From positions 97,626 through 161,625 of the forward strand of contig CAMDDZ010000001.1 of assembly GCA_945893145.1 (NCBI GenBank): a stretch of DNA of 64,000 bases, in the 5' to 3' direction. Below the pieces are notes generated by a model. That model did not search any database. It worked only from the letters and a program-made list of their open reading frames with translations, and was not told the DNA's origin. Position 1 is the stretch's first letter. Every line of letters starts with the position of its first letter. Shown one piece after another: positions 17,319 through 25,863 of this stretch. A program made the position numbers and the translations under genes. Source of the stretch: Rhodoplanes serenus (lineage in GTDB: Bacteria; Pseudomonadota; Alphaproteobacteria; Rhizobiales; Xanthobacteraceae).

Positions 17319-18185
17319 ATGGCTGAAGGCGTGCGCGCCGCATGCGTGATCGGCTGGCCGATCAAGCATTCGCGCTCGCCGCTGATCCACGGCTATTGGA
17401 TCAAGCTTCACAAGCTTGCCGCCGAATACCGTCAGGAGGCCATTGCGCCGGAGGTGGTTGCGGATTTTTTCGCGCATCTCTCCGAGCGCGGCTATGTCGG
17501 CTGCAACGTGACGCTGCCGCACAAGGAGGCAGCGCTCGCCGCCTCCGAGCCGGACGATCGTGCGCGTGCGGTCGGCGCGGCGAATACGCTGTGGCTCGCC
17601 GGCGGGCGTCTGCACTCGACCAACACCGACGTCGAAGGCTTCACCGCCAATCTTGATGCGGCGGTGCCCGGTTGGGACCGGTCGCCAATTGCGGCGCCAG
17701 TTGAACCGGGTGAAGCTGTGGTCTTGGGCTCGGGCGGCTCGGCGCGGGCGATCGTGTATGGACTGATCGAGCGGGAGTTTCGTCACATCCACGTCGTCAA
17801 CCGCACCCCGGAACGGGCGCAGGCGCTGCGGGAGCGGTTCGGTCCTGCGGTGCAGCCGGCGCATTGGGGTGCGCTGCCGCATCTGCTCAGCCGGGCCGGC
17901 CTGGTGGTCAACACCACTTCGCTCGGCATGACCGGGCAACCGCCGCTTGCGATTGATCTTTCGCCGCTCGCCGCCGATGCGGTGGTGGCCGATCTGGTCT
18001 ATGCCCCGCTCGAAACGCCGCTGTTGGCGGCCGCTCGCGCCCGGGGGCTGCGGACCGCCGATGGGCTCGGAATGCTGCTGCATCAAGCGGTGCGGGGCTT
18101 TTCCCTGTGGTTTGGGGTGCGGCCGGAGGTGACGGCCGAACTGCGGGCGATCATCGAAGCCGATCTTGTGAAGGATCGGGAATAG
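17319..18185 (+). CDS. aroE: Shikimate dehydrogenase
   Basis: 288 residues. The shikimate-binding HSRSPLIHGYW (S18/S20), the catalytic K69 in NVTLPHKE, D104 in STNTDVEGF, the NADP loop GSGGSAR near 138 and the Gln in LHQAVRGF are all present. It would interconvert 3-dehydroshikimate and shikimate. Its place at the end of an aromatic catabolic operon, away from coaE/dnaQ (the usual alphaproteobacterial aroE neighbours), suggests a paralogue acting on quinate/shikimate as carbon source or a related substrate; the biosynthetic role cannot be excluded. Confidence 0.85.
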   Translation: MAEGVRAACVIGWPIKHSRSPLIHGYWIKLHKLAAEYRQEAIAPEVVADFFAHLSERGYVGCNVTLPHKEAALAASEPDDRARAVGAANTLWLAGGRLHSTNTDVEGFTANLDAAVPGWDRSPIAAPVEPGEAVVLGSGGSARAIVYGLIEREFRHIHVVNRTPERAQALRERFGPAVQPAHWGALPHLLSRAGLVVNTTSLGMTGQPPLAIDLSPLAADAVVADLVYAPLETPLLAAARARGLRTADGLGMLLHQAVRGFSLWFGVRPEVTAELRAIIEADLVKDRE

Positions 18186-18277
18186 GCCTCGGGCGTTGGG
18201 GTTTCACGACTGGGGCGAAAGTTCTACGCTTTGCCCGTGCTGGCTGAACGCCGGCCAACTTCCAGGGAGGATTTCCG

Positions 18278-18895
18278 ATGCAACTTGTCACAAGGCGCGC
18301 CTTGGGCGCGGCCGGACTGGCGCTCATTCTCGCGACCTCGACCGCGTGGGGGCAGGCACCCACGCGCGTTCGTGGCACGATTGAAAAAGTCGATGGCAAT
18401 ACGCTGACGATCAAGTCGCGGACCGGCGAAAGCCTGACCGTGAAGCTTGCCGACCCGCTCCGCGTCAACGCCATGGTCAAGGGGTCGCTCGCCGACATCA
18501 AGGAAGGCTCGTTCATCGGCGTGTCGGCCATGCCGATGCCGGACGGCACGCAAAAGGCCTATGCGATCCACATCTTCTCGGATGCGCAGAAGGGCGTGGT
18601 CGCTGACCGATTCGATCCGAGCTGGGATAACCGGCCCGGCAGCACCATGACCAACGCCAACGTGGCGACCACGGTCACCGGCACCGACGGCCAGAACATC
18701 CTGGTCAAGTACAAGGACGGCGAGAAGAAAGTGCTCGTACCAGCCGGCATCCCGATCGCGAAATATGCGCCGGGCACTGCCGCTGACCTCAAGGTCGGCG
18801 CCAAGATCTTCATTGGCGCCGCCAAGAAGGAAGCCGACGGAACGTTCTCCGCGCCGAATATCGCGGTCGGCCGCGATATCGATCCGCCGCAGTAA
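18278..18895 (+). CDS. Secreted protein of unknown function (tandem paralogue 1)
   Basis: 205 residues with a Sec signal peptide (about 1-26, ending near WGQA). The mature part has small-beta repeats: VRGTIEKVDGNTLTIKSRTGE near the start, LADIKEGSFIGVSAMP in the middle and VKYKDGEKKVLVPAGIPIA later. This pattern resembles DUF5666-like OB-fold domains. It is about half identical to the next gene, so a tandem duplication. GGGAGGA precedes the ATG. Periplasmic location predicted; function unknown. Confidence 0.82.
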   Translation: MQLVTRRALGAAGLALILATSTAWGQAPTRVRGTIEKVDGNTLTIKSRTGESLTVKLADPLRVNAMVKGSLADIKEGSFIGVSAMPMPDGTQKAYAIHIFSDAQKGVVADRFDPSWDNRPGSTMTNANVATTVTGTDGQNILVKYKDGEKKVLVPAGIPIAKYAPGTAADLKVGAKIFIGAAKKEADGTFSAPNIAVGRDIDPPQ

Positions 18896-18993
18896 GCGGC
18901 CGCACCTTATCCGTCTGGCGTAATCCACGCCCGGCGTTTCGTTTGCGCGCCGTTGCCATGCGACGGCGCGCTTTTCACTCAGGGAGGAAAAAG

Positions 18994-19605
18994 ATGACAG
19001 CGGTAACGAAAATTCTGCTCGCGGGGGCGATCCTCGTGGCGTCGTGTGCCGCGTTGCCGGCACAGCAGGCGCAGACTCAGCGTCTTCGTGGCACCATCGC
19101 AAAGGTCGAAGGCAACGTGCTCACGCTCAAGCCGGCAACCGGCGACAACGTCACGCTGACGCTGACCGGCAACGCGATGGTGGTCGCGGTCGTGAAGGCG
19201 AGCCTGGCCGACATCAAGGAAGGCACCTTCCTCGGCAGCGCCGCAATGCCGCAGCCGGATGGCAGCCAGCGCGCCCTTGAGGTGCATATTTTCCCGGAGC
19301 AGATGCGCGGCACCGGAGAAGGGCACAGGCCTTATGCGCCAGTCGCCAACAGCACCATGACCAACGGCACGTCGGGTGCGGCTGTGACGGGTGTCGATGG
19401 TTCGACCCTCGTGGTCAAGTACAAGGACGGCGAGAAGAAGATCGTCGTGCCGCCGGGCGTGCCGATCGTCCGCTACGAGATCGGCAGTGCGGCTGACTTG
19501 AAGCCCGGCGCGAATTTCACGGTGCTGGCTGCGACCAAGAAAGCCGACGGCACGTTTGAGGCCGCGCGCATCAACGTCGGCCGCGACGGCGTCGTGCCGC
19601 AGTAA
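18994..19605 (+). CDS. Secreted protein of unknown function (tandem paralogue 2)
   Basis: 203 residues from the ATG at 18994, chosen because AGGGAGGAAAAAG lies just before it; the 18943 start would destroy the signal peptide. Same layout as the preceding gene: signal peptide, LRGTIAKVEGNVLTLKPATG, ADIKEGTFLGSAAMPQPDG and VKYKDGEKKIVVPPGVPIV. It ends 31 bp before a strong terminator. Confidence 0.82.
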   Translation: MTAVTKILLAGAILVASCAALPAQQAQTQRLRGTIAKVEGNVLTLKPATGDNVTLTLTGNAMVVAVVKASLADIKEGTFLGSAAMPQPDGSQRALEVHIFPEQMRGTGEGHRPYAPVANSTMTNGTSGAAVTGVDGSTLVVKYKDGEKKIVVPPGVPIVRYEIGSAADLKPGANFTVLAATKKADGTFEAARINVGRDGVVPQ

Positions 19606-19635
19606 TTCTGCGCGATTGGGATGACATTTCATGCT

Positions 19636-19665
19636 GCGGCGGCGCGAAAGTGCCGCCGCTTTTTA
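19636..19665 (+). terminator. Rho-independent terminator
   Basis: GCGGCGGC-GCGAAAGT-GCCGCCGC stem-loop followed by TTTTTATT, 30 bp after the stop of the second secreted paralogue. It separates that pair from the cyanate operon. Confidence 0.85.
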
Positions 19666-20079
19666 TTGATTTTGTTGCCGGTCTATCAACCACCTCGGCA
19701 GCCGGTGCCGAACCGTCCGCGAACCTCGCGCGACCCATGGAAGACGGGCGGACAGGCCGGCTTGCGCCGGATATGAACCACCGCAGCCCCGGGAAGGGAT
19801 CGCGCGTCGTGGCTGCCGTGACGAACCCTTCCCGGCTCTTCTCTTCGAGCAACTCCAGCCGGATAAGCGGCCGCCTGATTTTGCGGCAGACCGATAAAAC
19901 TTCAGGCAGCTGCCCAAGAAGCGGGCGATTTGTCCTCCTTCTTCCCCCTCCTGCATACAAAAGGCACGGATTTCTCAGGCGAATTATGCCGCAGGGGAAA
20001 ACTCGCGCTTGGCACGCGCATTGCAAATTTACCGCCGTCACGCCCGCCAGCACGCGGGCGTCAACGATGGGGCGCGCCA
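19666..20079. other. Long upstream region of the cyanate operon
   Basis: 414 bp with no convincing gene; short frames crossing it lack ribosome-binding sites or family similarity. It holds the sigma-54 promoter at 20009-20025, and the rest is long enough for upstream activator sites. No clear NtrC-type dyad was seen by eye. Confidence 0.6.
20009..20025 (+). promoter_or_regulatory. Sigma-54 (RpoN) -24/-12 promoter of the cyn operon
   Basis: TTGGCACGCGCATTGCA matches the RpoN consensus TGGCACG-N4-TTGC exactly, with the invariant GG (20011-20012) and GC (20023-20024) ten bases apart. Transcription would start near 20036, 44 bp before the SBP start. It implies an enhancer-binding activator (NtrC-type nitrogen control is the obvious candidate). 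Confidence 0.82.
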
Positions 20080-21465
20080 ATGTCAACGTTCGACAATCCT
20101 TTCGATTCCAAGCGCAGGCTGAGCAGCTTGGGCTGTAGCTGCGGGCGCCACATCGACGAAACCGAGCATCAGCGGGACGCGCAGTTGCGTTGCGCGCCGG
20201 TGGAAAGTCAGAGCGAAGAGAAGCGCTACCAGGGCGTGGTCGCCTCCGCGGTGATGCGCGCGATGTTTCCCAAGGACGCGGCGCGGCGCGCGTTCCTGAA
20301 ATCGGTCGGCGCTTCGACCGCGCTTGCCGCGGTCTCGCAATTCTTCCCGATCGGCGCCGCAACTGAAGTGTTCGCGCAGGGCGGGCCGCTCGAGAAGAAG
20401 GACCTCAAGGTCGGCTTCATCCCGATCACCTGCGGCACGCCGATCATCATGGCGCAGCCGATGGGCTTCTATGCCAAGCACGGTCTCAACGTCGAAGTGA
20501 TCAAGACCGCCGGCTGGGCGGTGATCCGTGACAAGACGATCAACAAGGAATACGACGCCGCCCACATGCTCTCGCCGATGCCGCTCGCGATCACGTTGGG
20601 CTCCGGCTCCAACGCAATTCCCTATACGGCTCCGGCGATCGAGAACATCAACGGACAGGCCATCACGCTCGCGATCAAGCACAAGGACAAGCGCGATCCG
20701 AAGCAGTGGAAGGGCTTTAAGTTCGCGGTGCCGTTCGACTACTCGATGCACAATTACCTGCTGCGCTATTACCTGGCGGAGCACGGTCTCGATCCCGACA
20801 CCGACGTTCAGATTCGCTCGGTGCCGCCGCCGGAAATGGTCGCCAACCTGCGCGCCGACAATCTCGATGGTTTCCTCGGTCCCGATCCGATGAACCAGCG
20901 CGCGGTGTTCGATGGCGTCGGCTTCATTCACATTCTGTCGAAGGACATTTGGGAAGGCCATCCGTGCTGCGTGTTCGCGGCGTCGAAGGAGTTCGTCACC
21001 GGTTCACCCAACACCTACGCGGCTCTGCTGAAGTCGATCATCGACGCGACCGCCTTCGCCACCAAAGCGGAGAACAGAAAGCAGATCGCTGAAGCCATTG
21101 CGCCGGCGAACTATCTGAACCAGCCCGTCACGGTGTTGGAGCAGATTCTGACCGGCACCTTCGCCGATGGTCTCGGCAACATTCAGAAGGTCCCGAACCG
21201 CGTCGACTTCGATCCGTTCCCCTGGCAGTCGTTTGCGGTCTGGATCATGACCCAGATGAAGCGCTGGGGTCAGCTCAAGGGCGACGTCGACTACGCCAAG
21301 GTGGCGAACGAGGTGTTCCTCGCCACCGACACCGCCAGGCTGATGAAGGAGGTGGGCCTCACGCCGCCCGCCGCCACGACGAAGACCTTCGTGGTGATGG
21401 GCAAGACCTTCGATCCGGCGAAGCCCGAGGATTACATCAAGAGCTTCGCCATCAAGCGGGCATGA
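20080..21465 (+). CDS. cynA: Cyanate ABC transporter substrate-binding protein (NrtA/CmpA family), Tat-exported
   Basis: 461 residues from the ATG at 20080. A twin-arginine signal ARRAFLKSVG lies at residues 68-77, preceded by an unusually long cytoplasmic leader containing C19-S-C21-G-R-H24 and a further Cys at 38. The mature NrtA-like domain starts around residue 105 (DLKVGFIPITCGTPI); a GFLGPDPMNQRAVF segment is characteristic of the nitrate/bicarbonate/cyanate binders. The adjoining permease, ATPase and cyanase identify cyanate as the probable ligand. The longer frame from 19930 spans the promoter and is rejected. Confidence 0.85.
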   Translation: MSTFDNPFDSKRRLSSLGCSCGRHIDETEHQRDAQLRCAPVESQSEEKRYQGVVASAVMRAMFPKDAARRAFLKSVGASTALAAVSQFFPIGAATEVFAQGGPLEKKDLKVGFIPITCGTPIIMAQPMGFYAKHGLNVEVIKTAGWAVIRDKTINKEYDAAHMLSPMPLAITLGSGSNAIPYTAPAIENINGQAITLAIKHKDKRDPKQWKGFKFAVPFDYSMHNYLLRYYLAEHGLDPDTDVQIRSVPPPEMVANLRADNLDGFLGPDPMNQRAVFDGVGFIHILSKDIWEGHPCCVFAASKEFVTGSPNTYAALLKSIIDATAFATKAENRKQIAEAIAPANYLNQPVTVLEQILTGTFADGLGNIQKVPNRVDFDPFPWQSFAVWIMTQMKRWGQLKGDVDYAKVANEVFLATDTARLMKEVGLTPPAATTKTFVVMGKTFDPAKPEDYIKSFAIKRA

Positions 21466-21484
21466 CGCCGACGAAAGCCACGCC

Positions 21485-22324
21485 ATGACCCACTCATTGA
21501 CGCTGCGCGCCGCTCTGGTTTCGGTATCGATCCTGGTCGTGTTCCTGCTGGCGTGGCACCTTGCCACCCGCGGCACCAGCGCGGTCCAGCAGATGGACCC
21601 GGAATACGCCAAGCTGATGGGCCTCACCGCCACGCAGGGCAAATCCGCCATGCCGGGGCCGCTCGATGTCGGCGCCAAGCTCTGGGAGCATTTGCGGCGG
21701 CCGTTCTACGACAACGGGCCGAACGACAAGGGCGTCGGCATTCAGCTCGCCTATTCGATCGCGCGCGTCGCGCTCGGCTATCTGCTGGCGGTCGCCTTCG
21801 CGCTGCCAATTGGATTCCTGATCGGCATGTCGCCACTGATGAACCGCGCGCTCGATCCGTTCATCCAGGTGCTCAAACCGATCTCGCCGCTCGCCTGGAT
21901 GCCGCTCGCGCTCTACACCATCAAGGACTCCGGCCTCTCGTCGATCTTCGTGATCTTCATTTGCTCGCTATGGCCGATGATGATCAACACGGCGTTCGGC
22001 GTCGCATCCGTGCGGCGCGAATGGCTGAACGTCGCCAAGACACTCGAGGTCGGCACCTTCCGCCGCGCCTTCACCATCATCCTGCCGGCGGCGGCGCCGA
22101 CCATCCTGACCGGCATGCGCATCTCGATCGGGATCGCCTGGCTGGTGATTGTCGCGGCCGAAATGCTCGTCGGCGGCACCGGCATCGGCTATTTCGTGTG
22201 GAACGAGTGGAACAACCTGTCGATCACCAACGTGATCAACGCCATCCTGCTGATCGGCGTGGTCGGCATGCTGCTCGACCTGCTGCTCGCGCGGGCGACC
22301 AAGCTCGTGACGTTCCCGGAATAG
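21485..22324 (+). CDS. cynB: Cyanate ABC transporter permease
   Basis: 279 residues with about six membrane helices. The BPD_transp_1 domain has the EAA-like loop (VRREWLNVAKTLEVGTFRRAFTIILPAAAP) that docks with the ATPase. The N-terminus holds one helix followed by a periplasmic loop. NrtB/TauC-like family. It starts 19 bp after cynA and ends 4 bp before cynD. Confidence 0.87.
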   Translation: MTHSLTLRAALVSVSILVVFLLAWHLATRGTSAVQQMDPEYAKLMGLTATQGKSAMPGPLDVGAKLWEHLRRPFYDNGPNDKGVGIQLAYSIARVALGYLLAVAFALPIGFLIGMSPLMNRALDPFIQVLKPISPLAWMPLALYTIKDSGLSSIFVIFICSLWPMMINTAFGVASVRREWLNVAKTLEVGTFRRAFTIILPAAAPTILTGMRISIGIAWLVIVAAEMLVGGTGIGYFVWNEWNNLSITNVINAILLIGVVGMLLDLLLARATKLVTFPE

Positions 22325-22328
22325 CACC

Positions 22329-23237
22329 ATGACGCAGAAGTTCATCTCCATCGAAGGCATCGCCAAACGCTTCCCGGCGGCGAGCGGCGGCATCACGACC
22401 GTGTTCGAGGATCTGTGGCTGTCGATGCAACGCGGCGAGTTCACCTGCATCATCGGGCATTCCGGCTGCGGCAAGACCACCGTGCTCAACATCCTGGCTG
22501 GTCTCGATGAAACGTCGTCCGGCGCCGTCATCGTCGACAATCAGGCGATCGAAGGCCCGAGCCTCGACCGCGCCGTGATCTTCCAGACCCACGCGCTGCT
22601 GCCCTGGCTCACCGTGATGGGCAACGTCAGCTACGCGGTGTCGTCGAAATGGCGCAATTGGAAGACACCGCGGGTGCGCGAGCGGGCGCAGAAGTTCATC
22701 GATCTCGTCGGCCTCAACGGCGCCGAGAGCAAGCGTCCGGCCGAGCTCTCCGGCGGCATGAAGCAGCGCGTCGGCATCGCCCGCGCGCTGTCGATCGAGC
22801 CGAAGATCATGCTGATGGACGAGCCGTTCTCGGCGCTCGATGCGCTGACGCGCGGCACGTTGCAGGATGAGGTCCGCCGCATCTGCCAGGAGACCGACCA
22901 GACCGTTTTCATGATCACCCACGACGTCGACGAGGCGATCTATCTCGCCGACCGCATCGTGCTGATGACCAACGGTCCGGGCGCGGTGGTTGCGGAAATT
23001 GTCGAGAACCCGCTGCCGAAAGAGCGCAAGCGCCATGAGGTGCACAAGCACCCGCTGTTTTATCCGGTGCGCAACCACATCATCGATTTCTTGGTGAGCC
23101 GCTCCAAGAGCTTTGCGCAGGAGATGCGCGGCCGCCACGACCCGCGCCATGTGCCGACGGTGCGTCCGGGCACGGAGCCGGTCGTCGTCACGGACAGCAA
23201 CGTGTTGCGGCTCGGTGGCCACACCGCAGCCCACTAA
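22329..23237 (+). CDS. cynD: Cyanate ABC transporter ATP-binding protein
   Basis: 302 residues of the NrtD/SsuB/TauB class: Walker A GHSGCGKTT, Q-loop FQTHALLPWL, signature LSGGMKQRVGIARA, Walker B IMLMDEPFSALD and the switch His in MITHDVDEA. The C-terminal 50 residues are an Arg/His-rich extension. It is 28 bp upstream of cynS. Confidence 0.9.
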   Translation: MTQKFISIEGIAKRFPAASGGITTVFEDLWLSMQRGEFTCIIGHSGCGKTTVLNILAGLDETSSGAVIVDNQAIEGPSLDRAVIFQTHALLPWLTVMGNVSYAVSSKWRNWKTPRVRERAQKFIDLVGLNGAESKRPAELSGGMKQRVGIARALSIEPKIMLMDEPFSALDALTRGTLQDEVRRICQETDQTVFMITHDVDEAIYLADRIVLMTNGPGAVVAEIVENPLPKERKRHEVHKHPLFYPVRNHIIDFLVSRSKSFAQEMRGRHDPRHVPTVRPGTEPVVVTDSNVLRLGGHTAAH

Positions 23238-23265
23238 GTCTTTCGAACCAAGCTGGGAGGTTAAG

Positions 23266-23754
23266 ATGAAGCGCGTGGACTTGACGGAAAAACTTCTCGA
23301 CATCAAGCGCGAGAAGGGCTGGACCTGGAAATATATCTGCGAACAGATCGGCGGCATGTCGCCGGTGATGATCACCGGCGCACTCCTCGGCAATCACAAG
23401 CTGACCAAGCCGCAGGCGGCCGCCGCCGCCAAGCTGTTCGGCCTCTCGACGACCGAGCAGACCATGCTCAACGAGGTGCCGATGCGCGCCGAAGGCGTCA
23501 CGATGCCGCCGACCGATCCGCTGATCTATCGCTTTTACGAGCTGGTGCTGGTCAACGGCGCGGCCTGGAAGGAGTTGATCCAGGAGGAGTTCGGCGACGG
23601 CATCATGTCGGCGATCGACTTCGATATGACGATGGAGCGCCTGCCCGATCCGAAGGGCGACCGCGTCAAGATCGCGATGTCCGGAAAATTCCTGCCGTTC
23701 AAGTATTACGGCGCGACCGGCAACGCGCAGGCGTACGGATACAAGGAAGAGTAA
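23266..23754 (+). CDS. cynS: Cyanase (cyanate hydratase)
   Basis: 162 residues. N-terminal helical DNA-binding-like domain (1-80) and C-terminal catalytic domain carrying the triad equivalents R89, E92 (IYRFYELV) and S115 (DGIMSAIDF) of E. coli R96/E99/S122. It converts cyanate and bicarbonate to ammonia and two CO2. GGGAGG at 23255-23260 precedes the ATG. The gene completes a cynABDS operon, giving cyanate nitrogen under RpoN control. No carbonic anhydrase (cynT) is adjacent. Confidence 0.97.
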   Translation: MKRVDLTEKLLDIKREKGWTWKYICEQIGGMSPVMITGALLGNHKLTKPQAAAAAKLFGLSTTEQTMLNEVPMRAEGVTMPPTDPLIYRFYELVLVNGAAWKELIQEEFGDGIMSAIDFDMTMERLPDPKGDRVKIAMSGKFLPFKYYGATGNAQAYGYKEE

Positions 23755-23781
23755 GTCGTAGCGGAGCGGCACACTCGCTCC

Positions 23782-23912
23782 ACCCTCCCCTGCAGGGGGA
23801 GGGTCGACGCCGAGCGTTAGCGAGGCGCCGGGGTGGGGTGAGCTTCACGCGGGTTCAAAGTTCACCCCACCCCGCTCGCTTTCGCTCGCGACCCTCCCCC
23901 TGCAGGGGAGGG
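23782..23912. repeat. Rhizobiales-type palindromic intergenic repeat
   Basis: The two ends are near-perfect inverted copies of ACCCTCCCCTGCAGGGGGAG (23782-23805 and 23889-23912), each itself palindromic around CTGCAG. Internal inverted segments CACCCCACC / GGTGGGGTG pair between them. The whole block can fold into one cruciform between cynS and the next gene. Confidence 0.8.
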
Positions 23913-23942
23913 TGAAGAGAGTTCGCGGCAACGGTTCAGAAC

Positions 23943-24617
23943 ATGCCCACCCATCGCACCTATCCGAAAAAATCCGGCTTCCGGCTCGGCGTTTACGTCT
24001 GCAAGGACGCCGAGATTGTCGACTTCGCCGCCCCGCATGGCGTGTTCTCGGTGGCGCGGCGGTTCGATCCGGAACTCGAGGCGTTCACACTGGCCGAGGC
24101 GCTGCGCCCGGTGCAGGCGCAGGCGGGCTTCACCGTGCTGCCGAACTACGGCTTCAACGATGCGCCGGACATGGACGCGTTTCTGATTCCGGGCGGCTTC
24201 GGTCTGCGCCAGGAGATCAACAACGGCAGGCTGCACGCCTTCATTCGCGCGCTGCCGGAGAAGACACTCTTGGTCAGCGTGTGCACCGGCTCGTGGATTT
24301 ACGGCCGCATGGGCCTGCTCGACGGCAAGGCCGCGACCAACCGCAAGGAGCCGGATCGCTTAGAAGCGTCGGGCGGCGGCAAGGTACCGATCGACCGGCT
24401 TGCGGAAATCGCGCCGAAGTGCCGGATCAACCGGGCGCGTGTGGTCGACGCCGGCCGCATCGTCACGGGCGGCGGCATTGCGTCGGGCATGGAGGTCGGC
24501 TTCCACCTGCTGCGCCGCGCCGGCTACGACGAGACGTTCATCTCCGAGGTCGCCCGCATCATGGAATACAGCGCGGCCTATGCGGCGTATCGGGATGATA
24601 TCGAGTACGACGGCTGA
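23943..24617 (+). CDS. DJ-1/PfpI-family protein, isonitrile hydratase-like
   Basis: 224 residues of the class I glutamine-amidotransferase-like fold: YVCKDAEIVDFAAPHGVF at the start, FLIPGGFG, and the nucleophile elbow SVCTGSWIYGRMGLLDG with the reactive Cys. A C-terminal GGGIASGMEVGFHLL is typical of the InhA/isonitrile hydratase and GlxA N-domain group; no AraC DNA-binding domain follows. Isonitrile hydratase converts isonitriles to N-formamides, which suits the cyanase next door, but activity is inferred. Confidence 0.8.
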   Translation: MPTHRTYPKKSGFRLGVYVCKDAEIVDFAAPHGVFSVARRFDPELEAFTLAEALRPVQAQAGFTVLPNYGFNDAPDMDAFLIPGGFGLRQEINNGRLHAFIRALPEKTLLVSVCTGSWIYGRMGLLDGKAATNRKEPDRLEASGGGKVPIDRLAEIAPKCRINRARVVDAGRIVTGGGIASGMEVGFHLLRRAGYDETFISEVARIMEYSAAYAAYRDDIEYDG

Positions 24618-24732
24618 CCACCGTCGCCAGTCGCAGGCGGCGCATCGCTGACCTGCGCGCCGTGGCGCGTGCGGATCATTGCCAGCATCCGGATGCTGTG
24701 TGACAACAAAAACACAGACACAGGACCCCTCG

Positions 24733-25863
24733 ATGCAATTCTCCGCAATGACGATGAACATGTGGTTCCCCAGCACCGACGATGGGGATGACGACAATCG
24801 CGTCATCGAGACGGCCGCCGAGCAGGCGATCTGGTTCGCCGAGCTCGGCTACCACGTGTGGTTCACCGATCACCACTTCCGCGGACCGTGGCACTCAAAC
24901 CCGTTGCAGTTCGCGTCCTACATCGCGCCGCTGATCCCGCGCGACCGCTATCTCGGCTTCGGCGTGCTCTCGATCCCGTTCTATCACCCGGTGCGGCTGG
25001 TCGAGAGCATCAACCTGCTCGACCACCTGACCAAGGGCCGAGTGCTGATCGGCGTGGGCTCCGGCTGGCAGGGCAGCGAGCCGAACGGGCTCGGCATCGA
25101 CGCCGAGGCGCACGCCTCAGGCCGGCTCGCCGAGGAGACGCTCGAGATCATGGAGCGCCTGTGGGCGTTCAAGAACGGCGATCCGGAAATGAGCTTCGCG
25201 GTCGGCAACTTCAGCGGTCGCATCAAGCGGCGCGTCACACCGGCGCCGTACTCCAAGCCGTATCCCACGCTCATTCGCGTGGCGACCCGCGAGGCGGGCA
25301 TCGTCCGCGCGGCGCAGAAGGGCTGGCCGGTGTTTGTCGGCGTGCTCGGCGCCGATCTGGGCAAACAGATGGAGATCTACCGGCGCGCGCTCGACGCGGC
25401 CCATCATCCGCAGCACGTGAAGGACAACTGCCTGCGCTGGTGCTCGTACGACTGGGTCGGCGTGACGGTGGCGGAGACGGAGGAGAAGGCGCTGGAGCGC
25501 GAGAAGCTCGGGCGCGCCGAGACGATGGCGATCCGCACCAGCTACGTGAAGCGGCACGGCCCGACCGATGGACCGGCGATGAAGTCCACGTCGGCGCAGT
25601 CGCGGCCGGAGGAATACGCCAAGGGCGGCGACATGAAGATGACCATCTCCGGCACGCCCGACACGATCGCCGCCAAGGTGCGGCAGCTGGAAGCGATGGG
25701 CGTCAACCACCTGCACCTGCGCTTCCTCGGCGAGATCGACGGCGAGACCAGCCACATCTGCAAGACCTCGGCGGAGCTGTTCGCCAAGGAGGTCATGCCG
25801 CGGTTTACGGAAAAGCAGCCCGCCCCGCGGCCTGCTTTGGCAGCGGCGGGCGGACTGCATTAG
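24733..25863 (+). CDS. LLM-class flavin-dependent oxidoreductase
   Basis: 376 residues, luciferase-like TIM barrel: MTMNMWFPSTDDG, WFTDHHFRGPW, YLGFGVLSIPFYHPVRL and VLIGVGSGWQGSEP. Closer to the bacterial luciferase alpha-like/LLM group with the EHH/DHH motif than to the protein at 3594. The ATG at 24733 is used because the upstream part is unconserved. Its stop overlaps that of the convergent helicase gene (shared TTAG). Confidence 0.86.
   Translation: MQFSAMTMNMWFPSTDDGDDDNRVIETAAEQAIWFAELGYHVWFTDHHFRGPWHSNPLQFASYIAPLIPRDRYLGFGVLSIPFYHPVRLVESINLLDHLTKGRVLIGVGSGWQGSEPNGLGIDAEAHASGRLAEETLEIMERLWAFKNGDPEMSFAVGNFSGRIKRRVTPAPYSKPYPTLIRVATREAGIVRAAQKGWPVFVGVLGADLGKQMEIYRRALDAAHHPQHVKDNCLRWCSYDWVGVTVAETEEKALEREKLGRAETMAIRTSYVKRHGPTDGPAMKSTSAQSRPEEYAKGGDMKMTISGTPDTIAAKVRQLEAMGVNHLHLRFLGEIDGETSHICKTSAELFAKEVMPRFTEKQPAPRPALAAAGGLH

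Noticed and set aside
19930..20079. Upstream start for cynA
   Set aside because: It would translate across the sigma-54 promoter, and the added 50 residues are not export- or family-like.
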